Assembly: GCA_020310875.1 (NCBI GenBank)
Contig: CM035438.1
Coordinates: 97,851,432-97,915,431 of the forward strand
Source: Ceratopteris richardii
Taxonomy: Eukaryota; Streptophyta; Polypodiopsida; Polypodiales; Pteridaceae
DNA length: 64,000 nucleotides
Direction: 5' to 3'
A program made the position numbers and the translations under genes. This document shows, one piece after another, positions 25,901 to 36,266 of this stretch (its first letter is position 1; every line of letters begins with the position of its first letter). The notes under the pieces are model-generated. The model made no database searches. It saw nothing but the letters and a program-made list of their open reading frames with translations, and was not told the DNA's origin.

Positions 25901-26996
25901 GAAGAAAGCTTTGTATGGACTTAAGCAAGCTCCACGAGCTTGGTACCAACGAATTGATCATTTCTTCAAAAATATGGGTTTTGAAAGAAGTACTTCTGAT
26001 GCTAACTTGTATGTAACGAAAAGGGATAGCAAGCTAGTTGTTGTCATTGTATATGTAGATGATTTGATCATTACAGGAGATCATCAGGAACTCATCAATC
26101 AAACTCGGATCAGCTTGGGAACTGAGTTTGAAATGACAGACTTAGGTCTACTCCATTTTTGTCTGGGAATTGAAGTATGGCAAAGGAAGGATGGCATTTT
26201 CATCTCACAACAAAAATATTCCAAAGAAATTCTCAAGGCATTTGGAATGATGGACTGCAAACCAACTAGCACACCTATGGAGGTAAATCATAAGCTATCT
26301 ATGGATGATAACATGCCTGATGTAGATGCTAAGAAGTATAGGAAGCTCGTTGGAAGTCTTATTTTTCTGTGCAACACTAGACCAGACATTTGCTATGCTG
26401 TTGGAGTGTTAAGCAGGTTTTCCAACAAACCTAAGGAGAGTCACTGGAATGCTGGAATGCGAATTCTAAAGTACATTGCAGGAACCTTGGATTTTGGTAT
26501 TTTGTATACCACAGGTGATACACTCCAAGGATATTGTGATTCAGATTGGGCTGGAGATTGTGATTCTAGAAAATCAGTTTCTGGATATTGTTTCTCACTT
26601 GGTTCAGGAATATTTTCTTGGGTAAGTAGGAAGCAACCAACTCTTGCACTCTCCTCCACTGAAGCAGAGTACAAAGCAGCTTGTTTTGCTTCTTGTGAGG
26701 CAGTCTGGTTAAGGAGAATTCTTGCAGATATAGGCTTTCCATCAAATATGCCAATTGTACTCAAGTGTGATAATCAAAGTTGTATGGCTATTGCAAAGAA
26801 CCCAGTATTTCATGCTCGCACCAAGCACATAGAAGTACAGTACCATTACATTCGTGAGCTAATTGAAGATGAAATTGTGGAGCTAGAATATTGCCCAACA
26901 GAGGCAAATTGTGCTGACATATTCACTAAAGCACTTGGAAGAGAGCAGCTCAACAAGCATCTTCAACAGATGGGCATAGGACCGAGACCTACTTGA
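22926..26996 (+). pseudogene. CopF gag-pol coding region, nearly intact
   Basis: Copia polyprotein of about 1350 codons. Gag starts MMASSSNTSLGASPN with KLDGTNYTLWKFKI. Later parts are the zinc knuckle CFYCEKKGHAIKDC (about 23718-23760), protease DSGASRHMT (about 23910), integrase HADLCGKM (about 24465), [13 protein letters not shown] (about 24665) and [13 protein letters not shown] (about 24750), reverse transcriptase [14 protein letters not shown] (about 25600), [17 protein letters not shown] (about 25905) and [10 protein letters not shown] (about 26050), then RNase [10 protein letters not shown] (about 26655) and [14 protein letters not shown] (about 26810). The start is the first ATG after the primer site that opens the gag frame. 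It is close to whole, with about one break, so activity cannot be claimed. Confidence 0.93.
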
Positions 26997-27024
26997 TTTA
27001 TCATCGGTAAACATTGAGGGGGGG

Positions 27025-27613
27025 TGTTAGAGTATGATCAATGTCTACCCCTCATGATTGTATGCACATTTTGTAAGGCCCCCTTTATGAGGAGAAGCCA
27101 AGCGTGCATTACCCAATTGATGGGAATCCCAACTTGAATGTTGGATGAAGGTCATATTGGACCATGTAAGATATTATAAGGAAAGGGAGTTACCACGGTC
27201 CCCAATTGTGGGGTCCGGGAATATTCCATGGAATATTCCCTGTCGGAGTCAGAAATCATTTATATTTGTTAGGTCGGTTCAACCAGTCTAAGCCGTGTAT
27301 GGCAATTACGCGGGCGGTGGCCGCCCACGCTCTACCGCCCATGTATAGCCGTCCATGGCAGGCCACCCATGATCCTATATATACATGACTTCTGCACTAC
27401 CTAAGACATTGAGTTGAGCCAGCATACCTCTACCTTGTATCTCCCTATCTAGAGTTGTCTAGATCACCATTTAAGCTCTACCTTGAGAGCGCACGGGTGG
27501 ACAACGCCATCATCTTTGTACTTGCTGCTAGTAGAAAATTGTTGAGATTCTCCTATATCTGTTATCTTCTCTGCTATTGCTCCTGTGTTATATTGCGTAA
27601 CTATTGTCTTACA
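27025..27613 (+). repeat. 3' LTR of CopF
   Basis: 589 bp and nearly identical to the 5' LTR, including the palindrome at 27217-27240. It follows the polypurine tract and is followed by GTAAT. Confidence 0.95.
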
Positions 27614-28535
27614 GTAATTATACCAAAATCTTACCGGAATCAACTCCTATTCTGTTTGTAATTACTTCAAGTGAATATACATGAAGTAAGGAAGTGATGA
27701 GTGAACTTCCTTCACTGAATGAACACTTTCAGAAGTTTGAGAAAAACTTCACCAGTTCAGAGTGCTTCTTTCCAGTCAGACTTTGTACTGTGTGTACATA
27801 TCCATTTCACCGAAATCTTTGACGAACTGATAGTAGAGATGTCTAGCTATAAGATAAGCTATCTCTCATACAAAACCTTAATTTATTCTACGAGATATAC
27901 TTCGTTCTTCTACCGGAAAACACGTTTTCTGAGAAAACTGTAACTTACCGAAAAATACATTTACAGAGAAAATAACTGTTAACTAACTTTGTACCGTAAT
28001 ATGAAAATACTCAAAGTTCTTCACATACGAACAGTGCGCGCAAACTTCCACATGAACATGTGTTTTCTATTAGAGAAGATGTGTACAAAACTAGCTTGGC
28101 CTCATCTTGCTCAAGCTATGGAAACTCTCCTACACTGAGTAGTTTCTTCTTACCATCTCTCTCAGATGAATACCTGGCATTTCAGGTTTCTGTTATTCAT
28201 CTGTACATACGCGATCTCTGGCGACTTCTGAAAACTTCTCTCTCTTTTTGACCTCTATATGCGCTCTATTTAAACTGCGTGCTCTTCTCACGCACGTTCT
28301 AGCTCGCACTTCCTTCTCTATTATTCTTATGCATGTTCTCTCTTTATATACAGTTTGATTCGGTGTAACGAACTCTAACAAACTCTGATTCTGGAAGATT
28401 CTGTGCTGTACATAACGGTCATGAATTTGTCCCTTCACTAAGGCTTTTGATTTTTTGAATATTTTGATTCCGCTTCTCTTTATCTTCCTTTTCTTTTATG
28501 TATGTCAAATTCATGAGTGATTCTTCAACACATTT

Positions 28536-29936
28536 GTAGAGTGCTTTTTGACCAAGTACCAATCAAATTTGTTAGTCTTGGAGAAGATGACATGATTGCA
28601 TTGAGGAAAGTCAAGTAAAGTAGCTACATGCAAATAGATAAGATCCATTTGTTTAGCTAAGGCAAAGCAATAATCTTGAGAGAAGATTTATTTGCATCTT
28701 GAAAAGAAAAATGTTGGAGTTTATCTTTGCATGAATTGATAATTTCACTTCTTAGCACATATTTCTTTGGAAAGCTCTACTCCTAAACTGATTAGATTGC
28801 AAGCATAGAAGAATATAACCAATCATGAAACAAAAGATCAATGGATCTTTAAACAAGAAACCCTAAGTGAAGTGTTTACCTTGATTTAGGGTAAAATACT
28901 AAAAAAATTCATAAAATCCATTAAATTTTTTTTTCAAAAAAATTTCCTTTTTTTTTGAAAGTTGCACTGGAGTATTGTTGTTGAAAGAGGAGGAGAAAAA
29001 GTGGCAAAAAATTCTGAAAAGTAAAAGAAAAAAAAATATCTAGAGTGGAAGTTGCTGTTTTAATTTTGCAAAAAATATGTTTTTAATGAGTTGATGGTGT
29101 ATAATTGCAGGTGACAAGTGATCTGGAGTTGGTAAGGAACATTGAAGAGGACTAAGTGGAAAGAAAATTCAAAGACTACAAAAAATAGGAAGTTCAGAAA
29201 AAAACACGATTCTCTTCACAGGATCGCGATTTTCTGTAAGAAAAGAATTTGAATTATTTTGCACATTTGGGTATTGAGGTAAGTGATTGTAAGAGGTTTC
29301 ATCCGGATTTTCATCAGTAGGATAAAGGGAGTAAATTTTGTTGAAAAGATAAGAATTGTGAATCAAAAACCACAAAATGTTAAGGGATAAGGGTCATACA
29401 GTGAAAAGTGAAAATTATGAGAAATTCACACAAAATCGCGATTGTCTGAAGGCTATAAAAGCATGTAATTTCTAAAAAATTGCTCATTTGAGTGAGAGAG
29501 AGAGTGAGACAATTTGAACAGAATCACGACTTTCAGCAAATACAAGTTCTTGGATCTCTTTTGATCAAGCAAGCAAGGTAATGGTCTTCCAATAAATCTT
29601 TGCATGTTTTCAAGTTTTCACATAATGATAAAGGCACAAAAACACAGAAAATTGTAAAGAACATGGAATCGCAATTTTTAGACTTTTGAATTTTCTTGAG
29701 AAAAAAAAATTTATTGCATGTTAAAATTTGAATAAGGCGGATTCTATTTGAGAAACAAAAACTTAAAAAACAAGAACTAGAAAAATTAGAAAATTTGCTC
29801 AGAATCGCGATTCTGTGATCAAGCACAAAATCGCGACTCTCTGAAATTAAACACAAAATCGCGATTCCCAGAATGCGATTTTCATAAGAAAATCGTGTTT
29901 TTAACAATTGTGAGCAATCACGATTGTCTGGGAACA
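28536..29936 (+). other. GypH leader, part after CopG, with scattered AATCGCGATT-like motifs
   Basis: Long non-coding, A-rich leader continuing from 16601. No domain is visible. Short palindromic motifs of the type AATCGCGATT or AATCACGAT recur (near 29222, 29434, 29522, 29803, 29829 and 29858) and become denser toward the right, where they merge into the tandem hairpin array. The same motif lies in the GypH LTR at 15956. Confidence 0.6.
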
Positions 29937-30608
29937 GAATCGTGAAAATCACGATTCTATTCACAAAATCGTGAAAAACACAATTCTATTCACAGAATCG
30001 TGAAAAACATGATTCTATCCACAGAATCGTAAAAATCATGATTCTATTCACAAAATCGTGAAAAATCATGATTCTCTTCAAGGAATCGTGAAAAACACGA
30101 TTCTATTCACAGAATCGTGAAAAACATGATTCTCTTCACAGAATTGTGAAAAACACGAATCTATTCACAGAATCATGAAAAATCACGATTCTCTTAAAAG
30201 AATCGTGAAAAACACGATTCTATTCACAGAATCATGAAAAATCACAATTCTCTTGAAGGAATCGTGAAAAACACGATTCTATTCATAGAGTCGTGAAAAT
30301 CATGATTCTCTTCAAAGAATCTTGAAAAACACGATTCTATTCATAAAATCGTGAAAAACACGATTCTACCCACAGAATTGTGAAAAACACGATTCTATCC
30401 ACAGAATCGTGAAAAACATGATTCTCTCCACAGAATCGTGAATTACACGATTCTATTCACAGAATCGTGAAAAATCACGATTCTATTCAGGGAATCATGA
30501 AAAACACGATTCTATTCATAGAATCATGAAAAACACGATTCTATTCATAGAATCGTGAAAAAACATAATTCTATTCATAGAATCGTGAAAAACACGATTC
30601 TCTTGACA
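29937..30608 (+). repeat. Hairpin-forming minisatellite, 23 units of 29-30 bp
   Basis: I count about 23 tandem units over 672 bp. Each unit has the arms GAATCGTG and CACGATTC, separated alternately by about 5 bases (AAAAA) and 8 bases (TATTCACA). Every arm can therefore pair with the neighbour on either side. Between units 5 and 14, units with CTCTT alternate with units with CTATT, giving a two-unit repeat of about 59 bp. The array lies in the GypH leader and ends about 18 bases before the gag-like ATG at 30627. There are no unique spacers. Confidence 0.95.
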
Positions 30609-30626
30609 GAATTCTGAATTAGTTGG

Positions 30627-31760
30627 ATGATTTTGAGATCTGGTAATAAATTGATCACACCTTCGAAACAAGATCTAAAAAGGAAGGAAACAGAGTCAGT
30701 AATAGGAGATTTACAAGAAAAAGATTTAGGGCAGGAAAATAACATGGAAAATCTAAATGAAACCAATGAACCTTCTGAAACTAGTGATTATAGAAATATT
30801 CTCAAATATATGTATACAAACAGGTTTGGAACCTATGTGTATCAGGATGTGATGCATAAGTTTCTCATTAGGTTGAGAAACTTAGAAGTTCCCCTAAATA
30901 TAACACCAGTGGCACAATTTAAGGATGGCAGATATGAGGATAGACAGGGATGTGTATACATCTTCTCACATGATCCAAAAAACTCTAAGGATTTAGGGCA
31001 GTGTGCAGACAAAAGACCTTGGGAACGAAACCTAGGACAACCAGATTTACCAAGATAAGATGAAACTCACAATAATATTGAACAACAACAAGGTAGGAGA
31101 GTACATACTTCCCCAAATCCTTTTGAAAGAGAAGCAGAAGGAATTAATGATTTTCCATTTAGAAGGAGAAATCAGTGGCAAAATCAGGGAAGAATGCTCA
31201 AGCCCTATCAAGTAGCTAAATGCATGAAGAATCAATATGAAGGATATTCTGATCCTCATGCTCATGCTGCAGAATTTAGACAATTAATTAGGGCAGAAGA
31301 AGTATAACCCTAACTAGACCTGCACTATCTTGGTTCATTCCCTTGAGAAAAGAAATGTATCTAGATATTGAATCTTTCCTTGAAGCCTTCATAGGGGAAT
31401 TCTCAAAAACTGGGATAAAACATAATACAACTACCTTGATACATATCTTTAAACACCAAAAAGATGAAAATATCATAGAGGCAGCCAAGAGATTCAAGAA
31501 ATACATTGATAGATGTCCCAGAGAGGAGGTACCATCCATGGCAAGACAAGTATCTCTACTCATAGAAGGACTGAGAAGTGCACAATTAAGAACCTTGGTG
31601 TATTATAGGAGATGCCCTTACCTAGGAGCATGTGTGAAGGAAGCAATAGACTTAGAGGACAATAGGGGACAAGATCTATTTGCATTTGATCAACCTAGAA
31701 CAAATGAAGATAAAATCCCACCAGCAAAGGATTGTCCAAGAAACCCCCTAAAACAATAGA
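30627..31760 (+). pseudogene. GypH gag-like coding region
   Basis: The first frame starts MILRSGNKLITPSKQ directly after the hairpin array. Farther on, residues such as ESFLEAFIGEFSKTG, RFKKYIDRCPRE and QVSLLIEGLRS resemble the plant gypsy gag (retrotrans_gag) region, which forms the particle. No zinc knuckle is evident, although KDCPRNP near its end could be a remnant. Assignment rests on position, charge and the short gag-like stretch. It is broken in a few places. Confidence 0.6.
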
Positions 31761-32244
31761 ACACATCTAGTAACATACCATTAAAAACAATTAACATAAT
31801 GGAGCAAGAAGAATTAAGTGACCATGACCAGGTGACTGTAAATGCAATAACAAGAGCACAAGCTAAACATCAAGAAACAACAAAAAGAAACACATACACA
31901 GGAAAATAAGAAAATTCCACTTCCAAAAGAAAAGAAAAACAGACAAAAATTGAGATGGGAAAGGAAAATGAGAATGGGTAAAAGTTTGGAAGAAGAGACT
32001 ATTGAACAGTCAAGCAATAGCCAACCTCAGAACACACAAACTCAACAAGAGACAAAAAATCCACAAAGTCTGGAAACCTTGATAAGATCATACAAGGGAA
32101 GAATTCAAGAGGGACCAAATCATACAGACCATGTAATGGCTTATCCTATACCAGATATAGAGCATGAAAGGATGCAAAGATGCAAACAAATTATAGAAGA
32201 AGCACAACTCAAAATGGGGGAACCAGACAATTATCAAACAACAG

Positions 32245-34060
32245 TTGGGAAAACAAATGCAACAGGAACAAGGAAAGCTATTGATCAAAAAGAGAGTGGC
32301 TATAATGACTAAACAGACATGGGAAAGATGGGGAAAAAATGAATTAGTACCCACTAAAATGAGATTACAACTTGCAGATGGACACATAGAAAAACCCCTA
32401 GGAATATGGGAAAAGGTGATTGTGGAAATATGTGGAATAGAAATAGAGCATACTTTTGCCATAGTTGAATTTCCACAATCCACTTCATATGAAATCATCC
32501 TAGGAAGACCATTTATGAGACAAATGCAAATTGTGCAAGATTGGGGTAATGATTGCCTATATCTTCAAAGCAAAGGAAGGATAAACAGAGTGAATCTAAG
32601 AAATGGTCAATATTGTGACATGTCCCCTCAAGAATGGTTCAAAATACATCAAAATCAGGAATTAAGTGAAGAATCAGGGATTGAAGATCAGAATGAAACA
32701 AAATCGTCAATATGGAAATGGGGGTTGGATTTCATTGGATCCATACATCCTCCAGCAAAACAGTCCCATGCTGAATACATACTAGTAGCCACAGATTACC
32801 TGACTAAATGGGCAGAGGCCAAGGCTACAAAAAGGAATGATGCTCAGACCACTGCAAGATTTCTCTATGAAAATATCATCACCAGATTTGGATTACCAAT
32901 TGAATTAGTAAGTGATAGGGGGACTCATTTTTTGAACCAAATTATAGAAAACATAACTGAGTATTTCATGATCAGTCATAGAAAGTCAACCCCATATCAC
33001 CCACGAAATAGGAATGATTGGGATTTGCAACTTAATCATGTCCTATGGGCCTACAGAGTGGCATACAAAACTGCACTTGGAACCACACCATTTAATTTGG
33101 TATATGGACAAAATGCAGTTCTGGCTTTAGAATTCCTTATTCCAACACTAAAGGTGGGTAGTCAATTCTTATGGACTGGACATGAATTATCTGAGAGAGT
33201 GGTCGAATTGGAAAAACTGGGAGCTTCTAGGCTTCAAGCAATCATGAGCATATATGCAGATAAGAAAAGACAAAAAGATTATCATGATGTTCATATCAAA
33301 GAAAGGGACTTACAAGAAGGAGATCTAGTTTTGGCATTCACAGTAAAAGAACATCAGAAGAAATTTTAGAAAAAAGGACATGGACCTTATATTATCAATC
33401 AGATAAGCAATAGTGGAGCCATCCAATTAGCTAATATAGATGGAGAAATCATGCCAAACTTCATAAGTGGATGTAGAGTAAAAAGGTATGACCTTCCATT
33501 AACTGTTTCTGAATGGAGAAGAATACATCAAGCTCAAAATAGGAAAAAAGAAGAGGAAAAAATTAGAAAGGAGGCTCAACAGGAGGCAAAGGAAAGGATA
33601 AGAAAAACCAAGGAGATTAGAGAAGTCCTTTTATGTGAAACATCTTTAAGAATAAGAAAGCATTTGCCTGTTATAACAATGAATTTCCATGATGAGAAAA
33701 TCAAGGTTTTGATAGATTCAGGGGCACAAGTAAATTTGATCAGTTCAGTTTCGTTGGATAAGTTTAACCTAAAAAGGACTGAAAGTAAAACACTTATCAA
33801 AACCTTAGAAGGACAGATAATACAAAGCATGTCTTCACCATCTATTGAAGTCAAGTTCAATGAAGAATATATGAAAATAGATTGTGAAGAACGGTGAGAT
33901 CACATGATGACTAAGAAATTGATTCTGGGACAACCATGGCTCAGGCAAGGTAAAGTAATTTTGGATTTGGAAAATATTAAGCTTAAATTGACATTAAATG
34001 ACAAAAGTTTTTTAATGTTTTTGATTGAAGTAAATTTGATCATAAAGAAGTTTTGATTAT
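32245..34060 (+). pseudogene. GypH protease-like, integrase and second protease-like coding regions
   Basis: The order seen is unusual. First comes a stretch resembling the second half of a gypsy protease (MTKQTWERWG, RLQLADGHIEKPLG, IILGRPFMRQ at about 32500). Then the integrase core: LDFIGSIHPPA (about 32730), VATDYLTKWAEAKAT (about 32790), GLPIELVSDRGTHF (about 32890) and TTPFNLVYG (about 33085). After the integrase tail (LQEGDLVLAF) a second protease-like domain appears with VLIDSGAQVNLISS (about 33710) and LILGQPWLRQ (about 33925). No reverse transcriptase or RNase H is seen. Standard gypsy order is protease, reverse transcriptase, RNase H, integrase. The region is broken in several places. 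Confidence 0.75.
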
Positions 34061-34394
34061 GACTCCTTTGTAGCTTCTATTGAAAAAATAAATCCCTTCA
34101 GGTTTGGGTCATAAATATCCTGTTGATCTTCCTGTTCTTCCTGTTGTAAATGGATATGGAAGCCAAAAACTTCCAAGTACAGTTTTTCAAAAAAAGATGG
34201 TTTTATCCTAGAACAAAGTCAACAGGAATCAAGTATTATTGGGTTAAAAAATCAGATCTGATTCAATGGAAAGGAAACAAGCAGGAAGATACTAAAATAG
34301 CTCAAAAAAGTATACAGAATTATAGATAAAGGGAAAGACTTATCTGAAACACACATGGGATTCTTGAAGAAATTCAGAATTTTACAAGAAGGAA
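34061..34394 (+). other. Unassigned GypH-side sequence
   Basis: A-rich sequence after the second protease-like domain. A stretch reading FYPRTKSTGIKYYWVKKSDLI is open but not recognised. It ends where the inverted LTR-like repeat begins. Confidence 0.35.
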
Positions 34395-34724
34395 CTCAAA
34401 TTTGACAAACACTCTTCAAGTTATGTACAAAACAGTGAATGGCAGGAACCACCAACACTCGCTCCGCAACTCGTGGTGGCTCACACACACATTATAGTAT
34501 TTCAAAAATGGCACGAAGGGGTAGCTAACAGTCCTACACACACATTCCAAACATCACACACACACAAAAGATCATAGAGAAGGAGGAATTCAATAGGAAA
34601 GAAGCAAAGTCGAAATTTTGCTCTTCTTCTTCACAATGGCAAAAAGTCTTTATAGAGAGTCACCATGTGACTTATATACTTGTGCCCTAAAAATGGTCCT
34701 TTCACACAAGAGACCGGCACTTTA
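34395..34724 (-). repeat. LTR-like repeat, inverted relative to 490-830
   Basis: The reverse complement matches about 490-830, including GTGCCGGTCTCTTGTGTG, the TATA-like element and the TGTGTGTGTG tract. The match is cut at 34724 by the start of the LARD array. At the left copy the corresponding site is uninterrupted (AATAAAAGTGCC, about 495-506), so the left copy shows the unoccupied state. Confidence 0.75.
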
Positions 34725-36266
34725 TGTTGGAAGTGAGGTAGGCCCTTGGCTCATATCACAAGTCCATGGTTCCATAGGTCCAGTATATACAACATTAATT
34801 CCAGCATTCTTCAATATTGACAAAACATGAACATACCACAACTTAATCATACAGATGATGAGACAAAGATAGAGAAAGAATAGACGACATGTGTAAGGTG
34901 TTACGTAAGCCATCGCTTACACATAGTATCATATATACCAATGTTCAATGTACAATGTGGGAGAAAAACTCTCAACCACTCTATGTGATGAGAAATAGAT
35001 GAATGAGTGAATGTACAATGTAACAAAAATATTCAGATGTATGGGCAGTAATTTGAATATACATGAGATGTGTGACCTTATAGGTCATAGAAGAGTGAAT
35101 ATGAGTGACTGAAAGAGGAAGGATCAGTGTGCAACTGATAGTCAACAAACCCTCATCTAAACTTAGGCTATGGAAGACCCTAAGTCAGATACGTGTGTGA
35201 AAAGATCACATACTTATAAAGTAGCATAGAATGCTAACAAGTTTGCTGCTATAAATCCTCAAACTCATGTGAACACACCTTCTTAAACACCTCATCAAAA
35301 TATGCATAAAGCATATATGTACGTTTCTCTTGTACCTATGCCGAATAGGACTCCTTCTGATATGAACGCCAAGGGTTCCATAAACTTCAAGTAGTACCTG
35401 TGTGCATAAAGAGAATATGTACCTGAATACTTAACATAATATGTAAATCTTATGTTAACCACCATCCAATGTCTTTGAAGTAGCCTGACATCTTCTTGTA
35501 GAAGACAATCTTCAACCTAATATCTTCCTGTAGAAGATAATCTTCAAATACACCATGTAGATGGCACCATCCAATGTCTTTGAAGTAGCCCGACATCTTC
35601 TTGTAGAAGACAATCTTCAACCTAATATCTTTCTGTAGAAGATAATCTTCAAATACATCATGTAGATGGCCGATCCTCACCTTCAAGCTGCTAATGACCA
35701 AGTCTTCTTGCCATGAACAAGAGATAACCTCCTCTCCATGAGGTAGAGTGTGAGCACACCCTTCATTTTCTCCAAGAAGAATCACCAAGAAGAACTCCAT
35801 AGCTGCTCCTCAACATGCTTCAAGTTAGCACCATGGCTGCCCCATGTGCTAGAAGAAGTACCACCTCTATTGAGGTCCAAGCTCTAGAAAGCTTGTGTTG
35901 ATCCTAGGTGAAGGATACAAGTCAATAAGCCAAGCTTGTCTTATATAGGATTTGTGAACTCTTGAAAAGCTTATAATAAAGCTTCATAGCGAAAAACAAA
36001 CGCGATCGCTAATTGATCTCCGTCCATTGTTCGATGCTTTTCAGAAAGCGTGTCGCCTGTTTGCGTGGTATTTTTAATAAAGAAAAGCTGTATAAAAGCA
36101 TGTTTTCTGTGCTGCAGCTCACGAATTTGATGCCTGGTCACAAGGATGAGAGGTTGACGAACTAACCAAGGGGCTAGTCACCGTTTGTTGTATAAGAACG
36201 CATAAAAGATGCTACACATGCTTTCAATTCTGGACTTAGGACCAATAGGAACATTGTTTTCCAACA
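34725..36266 (-). repeat. LARD LTR, copy 1
   Basis: 1542 bp. It contains an in-frame 105-bp tandem duplication at 35461-35565 and 35566-35670. Inside each 105-bp unit are two shorter related blocks built on ATCTTC.TGTAGAAGA.AATCTTCAA. Confidence 0.92.
35450..35800 (-). other. 116-codon open frame in LARD LTR 1 with a 35-residue tandem repeat
   Basis: The frame starts MEFFLVILLGENEG and ends with two nearly identical 35-residue repeats (HLHDVFEDYLLQKDIRL..., then HLHGVFEDYLLQEDIRL...), because the underlying duplication is 105 bp, a multiple of three. It has no known domain. It is open in all three LTR copies, but those are about 98% identical by descent, so this is weak evidence for coding. 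It may be chance. Confidence 0.25.

Larger units (their letters stand above)
22242..27613 (+). mobile_element. CopF: young, nearly whole Ty1/copia element inside the CopG LTR
   Basis: 5372 bp with two 589-bp LTRs and the target duplication GTAAT (22237-22241, 27614-27618). The primer site TGGTATCAGAGC is at 22831-22842, and the polypurine tract TTGAGGGGGG ends at 27024. The LTRs differ at about three positions by eye (about 0.5%), making this the youngest insertion in the window. The coding region is nearly continuous and looks almost whole, with about one break. Its position inside CopG inside GypH makes it the top of a three-level nest. Confidence 0.97.
16602..28530 (-). mobile_element. CopG: minus-strand Ty1/copia element in the GypH leader, carrying CopF
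   Basis: LTRs of about 1.15 kb lie at 16602-17743 and at 21996-28530, the latter split by CopF. The flanks carry a perfect 5-bp target duplication (CATTT at 16597-16601 and 28531-28535). On the minus strand the primer site TGGTATCAGAG (21983-21993) abuts the 5' LTR, and the polypurine tract TTGAGGGGGAGC (about 17744-17756) abuts the 3' LTR. The LTRs differ by a few percent by eye, so it is older than CopF, as the nesting requires. The internal region holds gag through RNase H. It looks nearly complete, with about three breaks. Confidence 0.95.
21996..28530 (-). repeat. 5' LTR of CopG (right copy), split by CopF
   Basis: LTR sequence runs 21996-22241, is interrupted by CopF, and resumes at 27614 to 28530. 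GTAAT at 22237-22241 is repeated at 27614-27618 as the CopF target duplication. The outer right end GATTCTTCAACA is followed by CATTT. Confidence 0.93.
15317..34394 (+). mobile_element. GypH: Ty3/gypsy element carrying CopG, which carries CopF
   Basis: It begins with an LTR (15317-16282) and a plant gypsy primer site (16288-16305). A leader follows that is interrupted at 16601 by CopG and resumes at 28536 after the duplicated CATTT. The leader then contains the hairpin array (29937-30608), and after it come gag-like, integrase and protease coding regions to about 34060. The right limit is drawn where an inverted LTR-like repeat begins near 34395. No matching 3' LTR, reverse transcriptase or RNase H is visible before that point. 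The element is old, with many breaks. The primer site type and LRSGNK-like gag start suggest the Athila/Tat side of plant gypsy, which is inference. Confidence 0.75.

Noticed and set aside
29937-30608. CRISPR array
   Set aside because: Units abut with no unique spacers, each unit is internally palindromic, and the setting is a plant gypsy leader.
36001-36025. GCGATCGC palindrome in the LARD LTRs as a special regulatory site
   Set aside because: An 8-bp palindrome that occurs once per LTR and is explained by LTR duplication. No supporting context.
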